Under the pieces are notes generated by a model, which was given only the letters and a program-made list of their open reading frames with translations, had not been told where the DNA came from and ran no database searches. Source: Stagonosporopsis chrysanthemi (taxonomy: Eukaryota > Ascomycota > Dothideomycetes > Pleosporales > Didymellaceae). Taken from it: DNA of 64,000 bases. The stretch lies in contig JAFISE010000003.1 of NCBI GenBank assembly GCA_022560025.1, positions 189,262 to 253,261 of the forward strand, written 5' to 3'. A program made the position numbers and the translations under genes. This document shows, in pieces, positions 31,497 to 43,081 of the stretch (the stretch's first letter is position 1; the number at the start of each line of letters is the position of its first letter).

Positions 31497-34400
31497 TAGC
31501 CTGGTGACGCTCCCGAAAGCCGTCAAAATTACGGCCTATACGGGTCCCAGCGCCACGGGCGCGCCGTCGCCGCAGGCGGTTGGTACTGAGCGCCAGATCT
31601 TGACCACCGTGAACGCCCAGCAAATACCGCCATCGCCTTCAGTCCAACAGTCGCCTGTGACCCAGACGACGCCATCTACGTTGGGAACAACGGGCTCCCC
31701 GCTACAGACTCCACGGCCTCTCATTGCCAATGCTAATGGTAGTGTGGAGGCCACAGGTCGACGGCAGGAGACGACTAGGATGCGCTCATCGATCGCTTGC
31801 TCCAGGTGTCGGCGCAGCAAGACCAAATGCGACAATAACGGCATTCGCGACAGCGATAATAATCTCGCACCCTGCAAATCATGCACGGCGGGCAATAAAA
31901 AATGCGAATATCCTCCATCACAACCCACGGCCAATCATCTATCTCAACGACGTGAAAGTATGGCGACAGTAGCTGGAGATGAGGTACGTAAACAGATTGC
32001 CCGATGAGATTCGTCCTTGTATTCCTCGTAGTGCTTGAAAAATAGATGGAGTTGTCTTCCTCTGTCGCTAAGTTACAGCACGTTGGCCCAGAATTCATTC
32101 TCAACTCCGATGCGAAAAAGGTAGCGTTGTGCTTTAGGGATGTCGCTAACTTGAAGCTGCAGGCGCAATCTAAGAAACGCAAACGACCTGTTGTGCCTAC
32201 CACAGGAAGCACCTCGTTCCGAGGCAAAGGCAAAATGGGAACTCTTGACGATTGCCTCGACTCGCCACTGCTAACACCCAAAGTCTGGGATGAGCTCGTA
32301 AGTCAAGGGCATTAATACTCATTGTCAAGCTAACATCTTCAAGTGGGCAATCTACGAGAAGCATTATTCAATCGAATTCCCATTCTTGCACAAGAGAACG
32401 TTCCTTGGGCCTCTGCAGAAACTACCACCAGTGTTTTCGTCAGAGGCAAAATCCAGTCTCCAGAATCACCGTCCCCATGACCCTGCCTTGGTCTTGGCGT
32501 TCCTGGCATTGACGTCTCCATTCCACGCCGAGCTTGTAGCGCAGACCGACAATTCCTGGGAGACTGCCGGCTTCTATGCAGCAGCCTGTAGCAAGTTCCT
32601 TTTAAATGACTACGAAAGAAGAGGCGACTCAGCTATGCAGTATGTCCAGGCGTGCCTCATGCTTGGCTATCACGAGTGGACTGCATATGTCAGTCGAACC
32701 GGTTATATGCGGATGCGAAATGCGGTGGGCTTTGCCCAAATGAACGGCTATCATTACGACGATAATCTGGATACGGGACGTGAAGGACACGACACGGCTC
32801 CCAGACGCGAAGGAAATGACGCAGCCTCCAGACGTGACCGTTTCATTCAGGAAGAATCTAGACGCCGTACGTTCTGGAGTTGCTTCATCATGGATCGATA
32901 TTTGAGTGTGGGGCGGAGACGTCCTAAGATCATACAGGTAGAAGACTTGAAAGGCAACATTCAGATACCTTGCAGCGACAAAAACTTCATTTCTGGTCGT
33001 GCGGTCAAGACCAGGTTCTTCGGGGAATCCGACCTAGATTTCGCGAAAAGGCGTAAGAAGACCAATGATGATGCAATGCAGCGCAGCAATGGGCAGGATC
33101 CGGAGAGGATTGAATGGGAAGACCGCGAGGACGACGGTATGCTTGGCCGGTATATGTTTGCGCTCGACCACTTTTCTGCTGTGAACAAATGGTCGAACGA
33201 AGGAGGTAGACGGTACGCAAATGAATGTCAGCTTTCATGTAATGTGTTGCTAACTGTGTTAGATCGGAACCGGAAGATATTGGCCCCTGGAATCCCGAGA
33301 CAAAATACTACAATCTGGACAAACGCCTCAGGTCTATCAAAGAAAATTTGCCAGACGAGCTACGCTTTTCACCTGTCAACACAGAAAACCACGTGTATGC
33401 ACCGCCATCTGCAACGTCAAGGATATACTTCATGTTGCACGCCGTTCTTATGCTGTCAACATTATACCTCGCTCCCGAATACCTGCCAACGTATGCATGG
33501 AGGCTCACGAAGCCAATCGGTCCTCTGGACGCTCCTCTGGTAACTGAAAAGTTGCCGGATGATCAGCCTGACTATTGGGTTGCGACAATCACGGAATGTT
33601 TTGAAGATCTGAGAGACTTCATCAATATACTTCGGTCATTCAAGGAGAGAGACCTAGTCGTAGAATCACCCTTCATGGGACACGCAATCTACAAAGCGGC
33701 TTGGGCAGGTAAGTGTCCTCCATATCACCAATGACCAAGAATACTGACAGCGTTAGCAATGTACTGCCACCATTTCCCGAAGATGGATCCAACCAATGCG
33801 TTGAGCTCCAAGCTTGAGCCGAATGCGTGGGACATCGCCAACCAAGTCCTGCATAGCATGAGCCGAAAGTTCAAGTTGGCGAAGGGGTACTCCGTTGATC
33901 TTGCAAAGGTTTCAAACAGATATACCGAAAGCTGCAGAGGGTGGAAAGTCGCGGGAGGATCTCCCCAGAGTAACGCTAGCGATGGCGATGGCGGACTACA
34001 CGAATATGCAACGCTGTTCGAAACGACCCACAAGCAATTCGGAAGCCTCCTGAGCGACGGGGGAGGAATTACCCATCCCAATGATATGGCTTACAGCAGA
34101 TTGATTAGATTGAGCGAGGTAGACCATGGAGAAGAGCCATCAGATCCTGCGACCCCGTATAGTCCTGTCGTCTCTTTGAAAAAAGAGGGGGAAGGACCTC
34201 GAAGAAGTACCTCAACTGCGCCGTCGACGCAGTCCGGTTTCACGGCTGTCAATCCAAAGGAATCGGTGAGCGCCACCGTGGAAGCGACAAATGGAACTCG
34301 TTTATCGTACGACCCTGCTGCCGCATCTCAAGGGCCGCAGCATCCGCAATCCCATTTTGGTCAGCCGCCTCATTATATGCAGACATCAACAAGCTACGAC

Positions 34401-34718
34401 TACCCTGAAAACAGTCCTGCATTCTCGCAACCCACTTCTCAATATAGCTATCAGCCAACATACTCGCAAACTTCTGGACCCAGTCAAGGGCCAAGCAACC
34501 GCGCGTACGACCAGGAGACAATAACGCAATTGGAGAGTGTTGGCGCGGTATCTCTTCGCATCGGGGGTGATCTGGGCTGGTTCGAGAACGATCTCAATCA
34601 ACAGAGCTACTCTAACATGGGTTACATGTTCAATCAGGCCGAACCCCCGATAGAATATATGCAGAACTCTCACGGTCCTTATATGTATTCGGGACAATGG
34701 CATGGCCAAGGGCAATGA
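31497..34718 (+). CDS. Zn2Cys6 fungal-specific transcription factor (5' end uncertain)
   Basis: Five supported exons: 31497-31983, 32046-32297, 32344-33212, 33263-33708, 33757-34718, with introns of 46-62 nt, giving about 1000 residues. The zinc cluster is IACSRCRRSKTKC followed, after an unusually long 14-residue loop, by PCKSCTAGNKKC. The middle-homology region (fungal_trans type) follows: YSIEFPFLHKRTF, AMQYVQACLMLGYHEWTAY and the ESRRRTFWSCFIMDRYLSVG signature. The C-terminus is rich in Ser, Gln, Tyr and Pro and may activate transcription. The first exon frame has a stop at 31471 and no ATG before 31780, so translation either starts at 31780, just ahead of the zinc cluster, or in an upstream exon spliced to the CAG at 31494-31496. 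Nuclear regulator; target genes unknown. Confidence 0.85.
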
Positions 34719-35423
34719 CTGGCCAAGTCGCCCCGAGAATAACATCGCGCTGGTTGCTCAGACACTTCACGAGCTGCGGCTTTTCTTCCCGCTTTGCTGG
34801 ATCGATCTCATATCTCGCACTTTACGAGTGAGCGTCTTAGTACGGCCTTGAAAATTCAGCATATTCCATGAGGTACGTTCCACGTTTAGCGAGCGTTTCA
34901 CTTAGCGTCAACGTCTGTATCGCACGCTCGTTGGTGTCATTTGTTTTTTGGGCACTTGTTCTCGGTATGCTGAAAGCATTTTGATTTTGTAAATATAGCA
35001 TCGCTAGGTTAAGATACCATAGTGCATGGTGACTTAGCGTATGTAAAATCTTCATTAGAGGCGCGCGGCACCTTATCTTGTAGTGTGTTATGGAGAGCAA
35101 GACTCATTTAACGATTGCCGACGTTTGTAATTTGAGGTTCTGTGACGGCCATGATGTCTGGGCGACATTGGCTAGAATCTCACATGTCTGTACAGTACGG
35201 AGTTGCAAACTCTTGGTCGTCTCTGCAGTATCTTTACGCCTCTGTCATCATGTTTTGAGTAACACTCTGCAAGTGAGTTGTTGTACAGATCATAATGGGT
35301 CCACGTGCCTGAGCTGCGTGCTTTCCGTTTGCACCTTCACTTCATCAGGCAATGTTAGTGTCATCCACCTAGCCCGCATAGAACCCTCACACTCACTTCT
35401 TCTCCCCTTGCATCACGCCCAAG
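34719..35423. other. Intergenic region, nothing recognised
   Basis: 705 bp between two genes on the same strand. It contains the 3' UTR of the Zn2Cys6 gene and the promoter of the secreted protein. No gene, repeat or clear TATA box is seen. Confidence 0.4.
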
Positions 35424-36753
35424 ATGCATCTCAACCACCTCCTTGGTTTCATTGGCTTCGCAGGCTTTGCGACTGCACGCGCCCTCCCATTTAATGCCTC
35501 CAGCGGTGACCACACCGTGCAGACAGCCGCGAACTACGAAAACTATAACCCGGACAACATCGCCTCGGACGCACAGTGGGACAAGTATTGTAAGAAGGGC
35601 AACCACTACCAGTGTCTCTTCGAAGCCAACGACAAGGCCGCCGGTCGTCTCGTCGAAGATACCCGTAGCCCGCCATCCTGTCAGAGCACGTGGACAGGCA
35701 GCATGGCCGGTGAGTGAAGCCTTTCTCTCGATTCCGTACATGTAGCGTGCTAATTAGTTGCATAGCTGAGCGCTTGACCTGGAACTGGCACGAGAACTAT
35801 TTCGACGAGGACAACTGTAACTTCGAGGACCTTCACCTCAAGGACGCATTTGATGCTCTTAAGGTCAACTCTTATTGTCGAGATTATGATGAGGATGATT
35901 CTGGTAACAACGTCGGCTGGTCGCTGGGCCACTATGATGAGACACGGGTGGACGAGTCGGACCCCAGTGGCTTCTCCGGCATGCTTCCTCCTATCAAGCA
36001 GACTTACACTGTAGACGGCAAAACTTACAAGGTTTGGACTACAGCACTATCGGTGTACAGGTAACTGATTGCTCATACAGTCTACTGGCGGCTACTATAT
36101 GTTTGTCGTAAATCAAGTCGACGGTCTCATCATGGCGCAAGACATCAACAGCCCTAGAAACGCAGTCGAAGAACATTGGAAGTCCATCGGCGGCACCGCC
36201 ACCCCCGACGAGCTCCCCAAGCTGCAATACGGATCTGACTTGATGTGGGGCAAATGGGTCGAGGGCAATACAGACGTGAAGAATCTCCGTTACTACGTTG
36301 TACACAACATCCTCAACGATGAGACGAGCGCACTGGTTTCGCGCGCCATGCGCAACAAGCTTGCTAGTAAATTGGCTGTCTGGCCTGGAACAGCCTTCGA
36401 GAAGGACAAGGATGTTTTGGAGTTTCAGGCGCTCATTGGTATGTTGCTGCCTCTGTTGGACTGGAGAAGTGCTAAGAATGATCATAGGCTCCCCGATCGG
36501 CGGCACGATTGCGATCATGCTGGCGCAGCACAAGTAAGTTGACACCCGCATCTCATTCCTTGTTATGACAGAATTGACTGGCTGTAGGGCCGAGCTCGGT
36601 AACAAGGAGATCTACCAGGTCAATGTCGTCTCGGATAGCCATTCCTTGAAGCCGTATGAGATCACGGAGCTGCACATGTTCTTCCATATCCGCGATGTAT
36701 CTCCGCCGAAGCCAGAGAAGCCCGAGCAGGCAAACCCCGGTGGATACGAGTAG
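35424..36753 (+). CDS. Secreted fungal protein of unknown function
   Basis: Five exons inferred: 35424-35709, 35766-36031, 36081-36438, 36488-36533, 36588-36753, giving 373 residues. The N-terminus MHLNHLLGFIGFAGFATARA is a clear signal peptide with cleavage near Ala-Arg-Ala. The mature protein is acidic and rich in Asp, Asn, Trp and Tyr, with segments such as LTWNWHENYFDEDNCNF and GGYYMFVVNQVDGLIMAQ. Only a few cysteines are present, so it is not a small cysteine-rich effector. Intron 2 uses a weak GTTTGG donor; the alternative GTGTAC donor would give an intron of only 28 nt. No family recognised; exon borders other than intron 2 are well supported by phase. Confidence 0.75.
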
Positions 36754-37006
36754 GCTCGGAGTGATACCTCCAAGGACTTGAAAGCTGCCCAACATTCAGA
36801 CCTCTAGAGTAGGCCGAATGCACTGAGATATTGAGATAGATTCACAGGTCTTCCAACTTATAGACTGTATCTCATAAGAGACTGACCTCGATCTCAGCCA
36901 CAATCTCCTTTGAATGTTGCGTGTTTGGGTCAACCGACCACGATTCTTACAACCCGCGACTACAACAGCGGCTTTCCACAACCCCACACCTGCCCATCTA
37001 CGAATC

Positions 37007-38308
37007 TCACTCGAGGTTTTTTGGATCAACAACGCTAACCCAAATGTTCTCCTTATTCTCGCTATACGCCACAATCAGCTTCCCCTCCACCAGAATCGCG
37101 GTCGGATAGCTAAACATCAGCCTCTTCAGCTTCCTTGTGTCCGGCGCAATCACACTGCTCGCATTCGTCCTCAACACGCCAATCCCCGTATACGAGCCAT
37201 TCTCCCCCCTTGATGTTGCAATTGTGAGGGGCTGTCGGTAGCGCTCCGTGTTGTTCCGCGGGTTGTGCACGAGAAACCTGTCTCCGTTGGGCAGGCGGCC
37301 CAGATGCTGTTTGCTGCCTACATCGGGGATGTTCGTCTTGTAGATGGCGTTGGGCCGCTGGCGTTCAATGTTTGGGTACCACGATGGCGCAGTGCGCGAG
37401 GTGGCGTGCTCGACCCACACGGCAGTGCTGATGATTTTTGAGTCGGAAATGTCGCGCCAGAAGCGCTCCCAGTACCCCTTGGACCGACCGCCGAACCACA
37501 CCGCGTGCGTTGGCTCCTGCATGTCGTGTGTGTCGTCCGCGGCGAAGAGTTTCGTCTGGTACAGCCAGGTGCCCCATGCGGGGACTTTTGCGGGCTCGCG
37601 CAGGTAATCCTCAATCTGGCGGGCGTGCTTGCAGTACTTCATACCATAGGTTCCGTATACGGTTTCGTTGAAGCGGACCTCCGTTGTCCAATTGTTTTGC
37701 GATGTCCAACAGGGGTCGCCGACAGGTCTCCCTTTCTTGTCGATGATGCGCGCAATGCGGCCGGCAGCTTTTGTGCCTTTTGCGTCGGGGCCCCAGCAGT
37801 AGCGCAGCGTGGTTTGGGAGACGGCGTAGAGTATGTTCTTTCCGATGGGGACCCAAGCAACAGGGTGGTGTGCGCGCTGCCAGATGCGATTATCGCACCA
37901 GTAGGTGTAGTTCGCTGGGCTCGTTTGGTTGGGGAGGAGCGCATCTGGGAGTATACTGTATCCTTTCGACCAACTGAAGCCGCTGTCTGTTGAAGTAGAC
38001 AACCATGCGTCCTGGCCGGTCGAGTCTTCGTCGATGGGCGCGGTGGAGTACATTAGGTAGGTCCGTTTCCCGTCATGGTAGAGTTCGGGGTGGTGGGCGT
38101 AGGTTCGGTTGACTTCTGTTCCTTTGTACACGAGAACTTCGGCGTCGACTTTCAGCTGCGGCCAGCCGGCGTAGATATGGTCGGAGTAGTCGATGGGTGG
38201 TGTTACCTTCCAGTACTGGTCTGGTGAGGGGGGTGAGGGGGGTGATTGGGATTGTACTGTGGGTGACAGCACGGCAGCAACCGCCGCCATCAGGATTGGT
38301 AGGTGCAT
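37007..38308 (-). CDS. Secreted sialidase-like (BNR/Asp-box) protein
   Basis: Single exon, 433 residues. The first 20 residues MHLPILMAAVAAVLSPTVQS look like a signal peptide. After it comes a beta-propeller-type sequence with HHPELYHDGKRTYLMYSTAP and an Asp-box-like motif STDSGFSW (Ser-x-Asp-x-Gly-x-x-Trp), followed by repeated aromatic strands. Several Asn-x-Thr/Ser sites (NRT, NQT, NYT, NET, NGS) fit glycosylation outside the cell. The overall pattern resembles fungal proteins annotated as exo-alpha-sialidase or BNR-repeat proteins, but a full set of sialidase catalytic residues (Arg triad, Tyr/Glu pair) could not be assigned, so the substrate is unknown. Tail-to-tail with the preceding secreted-protein gene (253 bp). 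Confidence 0.7.
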   Translation of the reverse strand: MHLPILMAAVAAVLSPTVQSQSPPSPPSPDQYWKVTPPIDYSDHIYAGWPQLKVDAEVLVYKGTEVNRTYAHHPELYHDGKRTYLMYSTAPIDEDSTGQDAWLSTSTDSGFSWSKGYSILPDALLPNQTSPANYTYWCDNRIWQRAHHPVAWVPIGKNILYAVSQTTLRYCWGPDAKGTKAAGRIARIIDKKGRPVGDPCWTSQNNWTTEVRFNETVYGTYGMKYCKHARQIEDYLREPAKVPAWGTWLYQTKLFAADDTHDMQEPTHAVWFGGRSKGYWERFWRDISDSKIISTAVWVEHATSRTAPSWYPNIERQRPNAIYKTNIPDVGSKQHLGRLPNGDRFLVHNPRNNTERYRQPLTIATSRGENGSYTGIGVLRTNASSVIAPDTRKLKRLMFSYPTAILVEGKLIVAYSENKENIWVSVVDPKNLE

Positions 38309-38846
38309 AGTGGAGTATGAGTGGACACTTGGTCATATTTGCTGGAGGTGTTGAATAGATATGTACTTCGTGAATCTGAGGTCGACACTGGGTCAACGGA
38401 CCCCGAAGACGTGAATGTTCATATGCAATTTGGTCAAGTTCCATGAATCAGAATTTCTCCGTGCAACGATTGTTACCTCGTCGGCCTTGGAAGTCGGCTG
38501 TCGCTTGCGCTAGAACGCGTTCAGGCGCATAAATGCAACTCATTTCGAAAGGCCCCCTGTTCAGATGCGGGGTTGCTAGAAATACCCCATGGGAAAGGCA
38601 ACGTTGAAGCCTTTACATCTTAGAGCAGCCCCAGTCAGGATGCTCCAGATCAAGCTGGAAAGCCGGAGCTACAACCTGGCTAGATGTCGTTTGAGCATGA
38701 AGCGTGAGAAGGTTGACGTGCTATGCTGGAGGTCTTCATGGAGATTAGCGTTAGCGCGATCCTAAAGTCCGGCCTCGCCTTGAAGTCAATCAGTCTCCAA
38801 GCTCCAGCTCCAGCTGCAGCATCCACATGACCATCCACAATTCACC
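38309..38846. promoter_or_regulatory. Divergent promoter region, sialidase-like gene and NAS6
   Basis: 538 bp between two start codons on opposite strands. No defined control element is recognised; GCTCCAGCTCCAGCTGCAGC just before NAS6 is a short CT/AG-rich repeat. Confidence 0.45.
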
Positions 38847-39638
38847 ATGTCCGTCGCTGCTCTCGAAGAATACAAGGCCAAATATGCCATTCATGAAGCC
38901 TGCCGCGAAGGCCAGAGTACGTCCACCACCTACCCCCACCTCATACTCGCCCTCCCGTCTTAACCAACAACCCCAGCATCAAAAGTCGAATCCCTCCTCG
39001 CCGCAAACCCCAAGCTTGCCTCCATCCGCGATCCCGACGACCGTCTTCCCCTCCACTGGGCCGTATCCTACAACCACCTCACCATCGTGCAAGTTCTTGT
39101 GCAGTTGAAGTCCTTTGACGTCGACGCCACCGATGGTTCCGGCTGGACCGCGCTGCACATGGCATGCTCGCGACTCGACAGCGACGCCGTTGTCTCGCTC
39201 CTGCTCTCCAAGGACGCCGACGTGAATGCCAAGACCAACGCAGGCCAAACGGCGCTCCATTTCTGCGCGTCGAAAAACAACCTCGACATCGCGCGCGTCC
39301 TGATGGGGTTGAAGCCGCCTGCTACCGCGAGGGTGAAGGACAAGAGGGGTCAGTTGCCGCTGCATCGTGCGGCGGCGGCAGGGAACGTGCCGATGCTCAA
39401 GGCGCTGTTGGATACCGGGAAGAGTCCATTGAACGCAACGGATGCTGATGGTCAGACGGCGTTGCATCATGCGGTTAGTGAAGGGCATGGGGATGCGGCG
39501 CTGGTGTTGTTGCAGCGCGGAGCAGAGTGGGACAAGCGGGATGTGTGGGACAAGACTGCGCTGGAGTATGCACCGGATGCGAAGACAAGGGGTTTCATTG
39601 TGCAAAGCGCGGAGAGGGAGGGGATTGATTTGGAGTAG
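38847..39638 (+). CDS. NAS6: Ankyrin-repeat proteasome assembly chaperone (Nas6/gankyrin)
   Basis: Two exons: 38847-38916 and 38977-39638, with a 60-nt intron, giving 243 residues, close to yeast Nas6 (228) and human gankyrin (226). The N-terminus reads MSVAALEEYKAKYAIHEACR, the first half-repeat. It is followed by about six ankyrin repeats, for example DDRLPLHWAVSYNHLTIVQ, GWTALHMACSRLDSDAVVSL, GQTALHFCASKNNLDIARVL and KRGQLPLHRAAAAGNVPML. Nas6 binds the Rpt3 ATPase and guides assembly of the proteasome 19S base. Convergent with the golgin gene, 95 bp between stops. Confidence 0.9.
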
Positions 39639-39733
39639 GTGAGGATAATACCCAGCATCACAGCGGCGTTTTAACATAGCATGGCGTTTTCTGTTACTCT
39701 TCAATTCGATGTCATGTTCTCGTCTCGCGCTAC

Positions 39734-42428
39734 CTATGACCGCCCCATGGTACTGACAAGCTCGCGATACATCTTCTTGACCTCGACCAGATCGCCCTCG
39801 ACCTCCTCGACCCTCTCCGTCTTCTCCCCCAGCATCTCCAGTGTCGTCTCATACCGCTCCGTGACAGCACTCAACTCCTTCTGCAGCTCATCGACACGCT
39901 TCTTCTGCTCGCGCTTCTCCTCCACCTCACGCATAAGCGCCACGACCTCCTCGCGCGCCTCGTCACGCTGCGCACTCAGCCGCGCCATCTCCTCTTTATG
40001 CGTCGCCTTCTCTGACTCCAGACGGCGCACTGCAGCACTCATGCGCTCGACGAGCTGCACACTGGGTCCCGCGCCAACAGTGGAGACGGAGATCATGTCG
40101 TTGATGGTGCGGTGGGGGCTGGACATGTTTTCGAACGGCTCATCGTAGTCGACCGTGTGGATGGAGGGGGTGTCGGGCATGTGAGGGCCGCCATTGAGGC
40201 TTGAAAGACCCGAGGGGATAGAGTTCTGACGTTGTGGTGTGCCGATCTCGGGGGTGCGTGTGCTGGGGGAAGATTTCTGGCGCTGGGCTGATGGTCGTCG
40301 TGCTTCTTCTAGCATACGATCGATTGGTGAGAGCGTCGTGTCCATGCGTGAGGCTGTTGATCGGGGTGCTCGGCGGTCCCAAATGCCAAGAGGATCAGGG
40401 GACCTTTGGCGGTTCGACATCGAGGGCGAGTCGGTGCGGAGGTGAGTAGAGACGGAGAGCGGGTTGTGCTGTTGCGTTTCTAATTGCCATCTGCTCTTCT
40501 CCTCTTCAAGTCGTTGTTGAGTCTCTGCTTCCCATATTTTCTTCTCGCGCTCGAGGTCAGCTTTGGCCTCCTCGGCTGCTGCCTCAGCTGCCGTGAGCCT
40601 ATTCTGTATTTTTTGCGCTGCTTCCCTTTGCTCTGTGAGGTCATGTTCGAGGGTTCTGGCTCGTTCATTAATGCTGTCCAGCTCGTCCTCGAGACGACGG
40701 GCTTTGGAGTTGATGTCTCGCGCTTTACGTCTAATATCGGATTCGCGCTTCGCCGTCTCGTCACGATCCTTCTCAAGCGCTGTCACTCGAGACGTCAGAG
40801 TGGTCTCGATACCCTGCCAGTTCTCTGACGCAAGCGAGTACTGGGTTTGCAATGTTTCAATCTGCCGTAGCAGCTTTGCCTGGGAGTCGCCTGTCGCGGA
40901 CGAGGTAGCTTCTTCAGATCGGCTGCGCAGGAGCTCAAGTTTTGATTCGAGGTTCTGTCCGACATGTCACTAAAAAATCAATAAAAGGATTGCATTGACT
41001 TACAGCAATCTCGCTCCGCAACTCTAGCTCAGTGACATTGGCCTTCTCGTGCTGACTTTGCGCTTGCTCCCGTGCGGCTTGGATTTCCTTCTTTGCGCGA
41101 TCCTCGGCAAGCTTCTTCTCGATGCGCAGGTTGTCGAGGTCCTCCTGCAGCGACGCGGTGACCCGCTTCTCAGCCTCCAAAGCTCCAGCCTTGACTCTCT
41201 TCTCCGCATCCTCTGCTCGCGACAGTGCGGCACTCAATTGCCTTCGAAGCTCTGTTATTGTGAGATTCGCCTCTTCTCGCTCTGCTCTGATGGTGTTGAT
41301 ATCTTTTTCAATCTTATCCACGATCTTCAGCTTCTCTTGCGCAGCCTTTTCACTGGCTTCTGCTCGTTTGGCTCGTTCAGACTGTTCTGTGATACTCTTT
41401 TCGGCTTTTGTCAGCCGCTGCTTCAGAGCGGTGATTTCCTTGCCCTGCTCTTGCCCCTTTGCGCGTAGTTGCTTAATGGTCGTCATGTGCTTCATCTCAG
41501 TCTTGGACAGCTTCTGGCCTTCGTCCATGAGTGCAGCTATCTGAGCATCTTTCTCCGCCAGCTTTTTGTCATGTGGTGTCGCACTTGATTCTGCCGAGGC
41601 AGCCTTTGCCGAAGCAGCCAACTGTTGAGAGAGGTATGTGAGCTTGGACTGCAGGGCATCAATGCGCTCAAGGTGTGTGTTCAGCTCGTCTCGATGTCCA
41701 CGAACAGTCTCTTCGTGCGCTTGCTGTAGGCTCGACAACTCGGAGGCAAGGTTATCTGGATCTTGGGTGGGGGGTAGCTCGGATTCGGCGGACGTAGAGA
41801 GATCGACAGACGGTCGCGATGGGCTGCTGTCGACTGAATGGCGCGGTGAGGATGATTGCGGGGTGACTATCGATGGTACAGTCATGATAGGCATGCGGAT
41901 GGCCGCTGGCTGTTCAGATACAAGAGAAGCGTTCTGAACCTGTGCAACAGGAGGTGAGGCTACGGGCGCTGCCACCTCAGTCGAAGGCTTCGTGATGTCA
42001 TCCTTGTCTTCTTCTTCAGGCTTCACTGGCTCCCCCTCGGCCGCAGCTGGTGGCGCATCTACAGCCTCCGAAGCCTTCGAGTCGATGCTTGATCGCCCAG
42101 TATCCGCAACAGCCGTGATACCTGGACTCCGCAGAGCTGGACTCTCCGGTCGCGACCCCAGATCTGAAGATGTTCGCGAATTGTCTGTGCCCTTTGTGAC
42201 AGCTTTCGCCAAACGTTCCTGCAATCTTGAGTTTGGCCTGCTTCGCGACGAGTTGCGCGATGGTCCACCCTGTTCCACTGCCAGCTTTTTGTCCACCACC
42301 GCCTTCTCACTGCCATCCTGTTTCGCAGGAGCGTCTACTGGTTTCGGGGTGCCATCCTCAGCCAGTATGGTATCAAGTCGCGACTCAAGACCTGATATTG
42401 CGCTGTTCCACCAGTTCTTGCCGCTCAT
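39734..42428 (-). CDS. SGM1: TMF1/Sgm1-like Golgi coiled-coil protein
   Basis: Two exons: 41004-42428 and 39734-40954, with a 49-nt phase-0 intron, giving 881 residues. It begins MSGKNWWNSAISGLESRLDT, a short conserved start, followed by about 200 residues rich in Ser, Pro and Ala. From residue 230 it is a long coiled coil, split by a disordered stretch (SPSMSNRQRSPDPLGIWDRR). The last 100 residues match the TMF 'TATA-binding' coiled coil: VERMSAAVRRLESEKATHKE and GDLVEVKKMYRELVSTMG. In yeast Sgm1 and in animals TMF1 bind Rab6-type GTPases at the Golgi and tether vesicles. An in-frame ATG 15 codons upstream is less conserved-looking, so 42428 was chosen. Confidence 0.88.
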
Positions 42429-43081
42429 GTTGACGTGTCTGCCAGACAAGCAGGCAGCTTCAGTAGCGTTCACCGGGAGCTCGTTCTTCGTCTGGATCTA
42501 TGCATCGCTCGTATGCGCCAAAGGCCAGCGTGGAACGTAGTGTACGTGGTACGCCTAGTAGCGCGTTTGCGGGGACTTCGGAGGTGAGACGGTGATCGTG
42601 GCCTTGCCGATCGCCTACTTTAGGATTGCAAGGGCTTTCGGGGACTTCGACACAGGCATGGGAAATTCTGCAGCGGCTGAGTTATGGTGCCATTCCTTCT
42701 TCGCGAAACGTGTCGAAAACCTTGACATGGCCTCAGACTGCCGCGCAATGATGCATCATGGAGCATGGCACGCGGCCGAACGATCCGCCTAACAGCCCTG
42801 CATAAACCCGATTGGCTGCCTTGCAGAGCAAGACAGATCGTCCACCCTTGCATCGTTCTCCAGGTCTCATTTGCTTCATCTGCAATAATGTCTTTGTGGG
42901 ATTAGTTATGTAGCTTTGCAATCGTCAACAGATCGCCAGGCATTATCTCGGCCGTCAACGCGTGCGCCCGATCTGGCTTAGGTCTTGCTAGTCGCCGTCA
43001 ATCGGTGACGACGTGATCAGTTGTAACTCAGACAACTTATACATTGGCAGTGTAAAACATCAGACAGACAAATACCAACGC
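42429..43081. promoter_or_regulatory. Divergent promoter region, golgin and Nit amidase
   Basis: 653 bp between two divergent start codons. No gene-like frame or recognised control motif. Confidence 0.4.

Noticed and set aside
36053..36080. 28-nt intron using a GTGTAC donor in the secreted-protein gene
   Set aside because: Too short for fungal splicing; the GTTTGG donor at 36032 gives a 49-nt intron in phase and a better protein.
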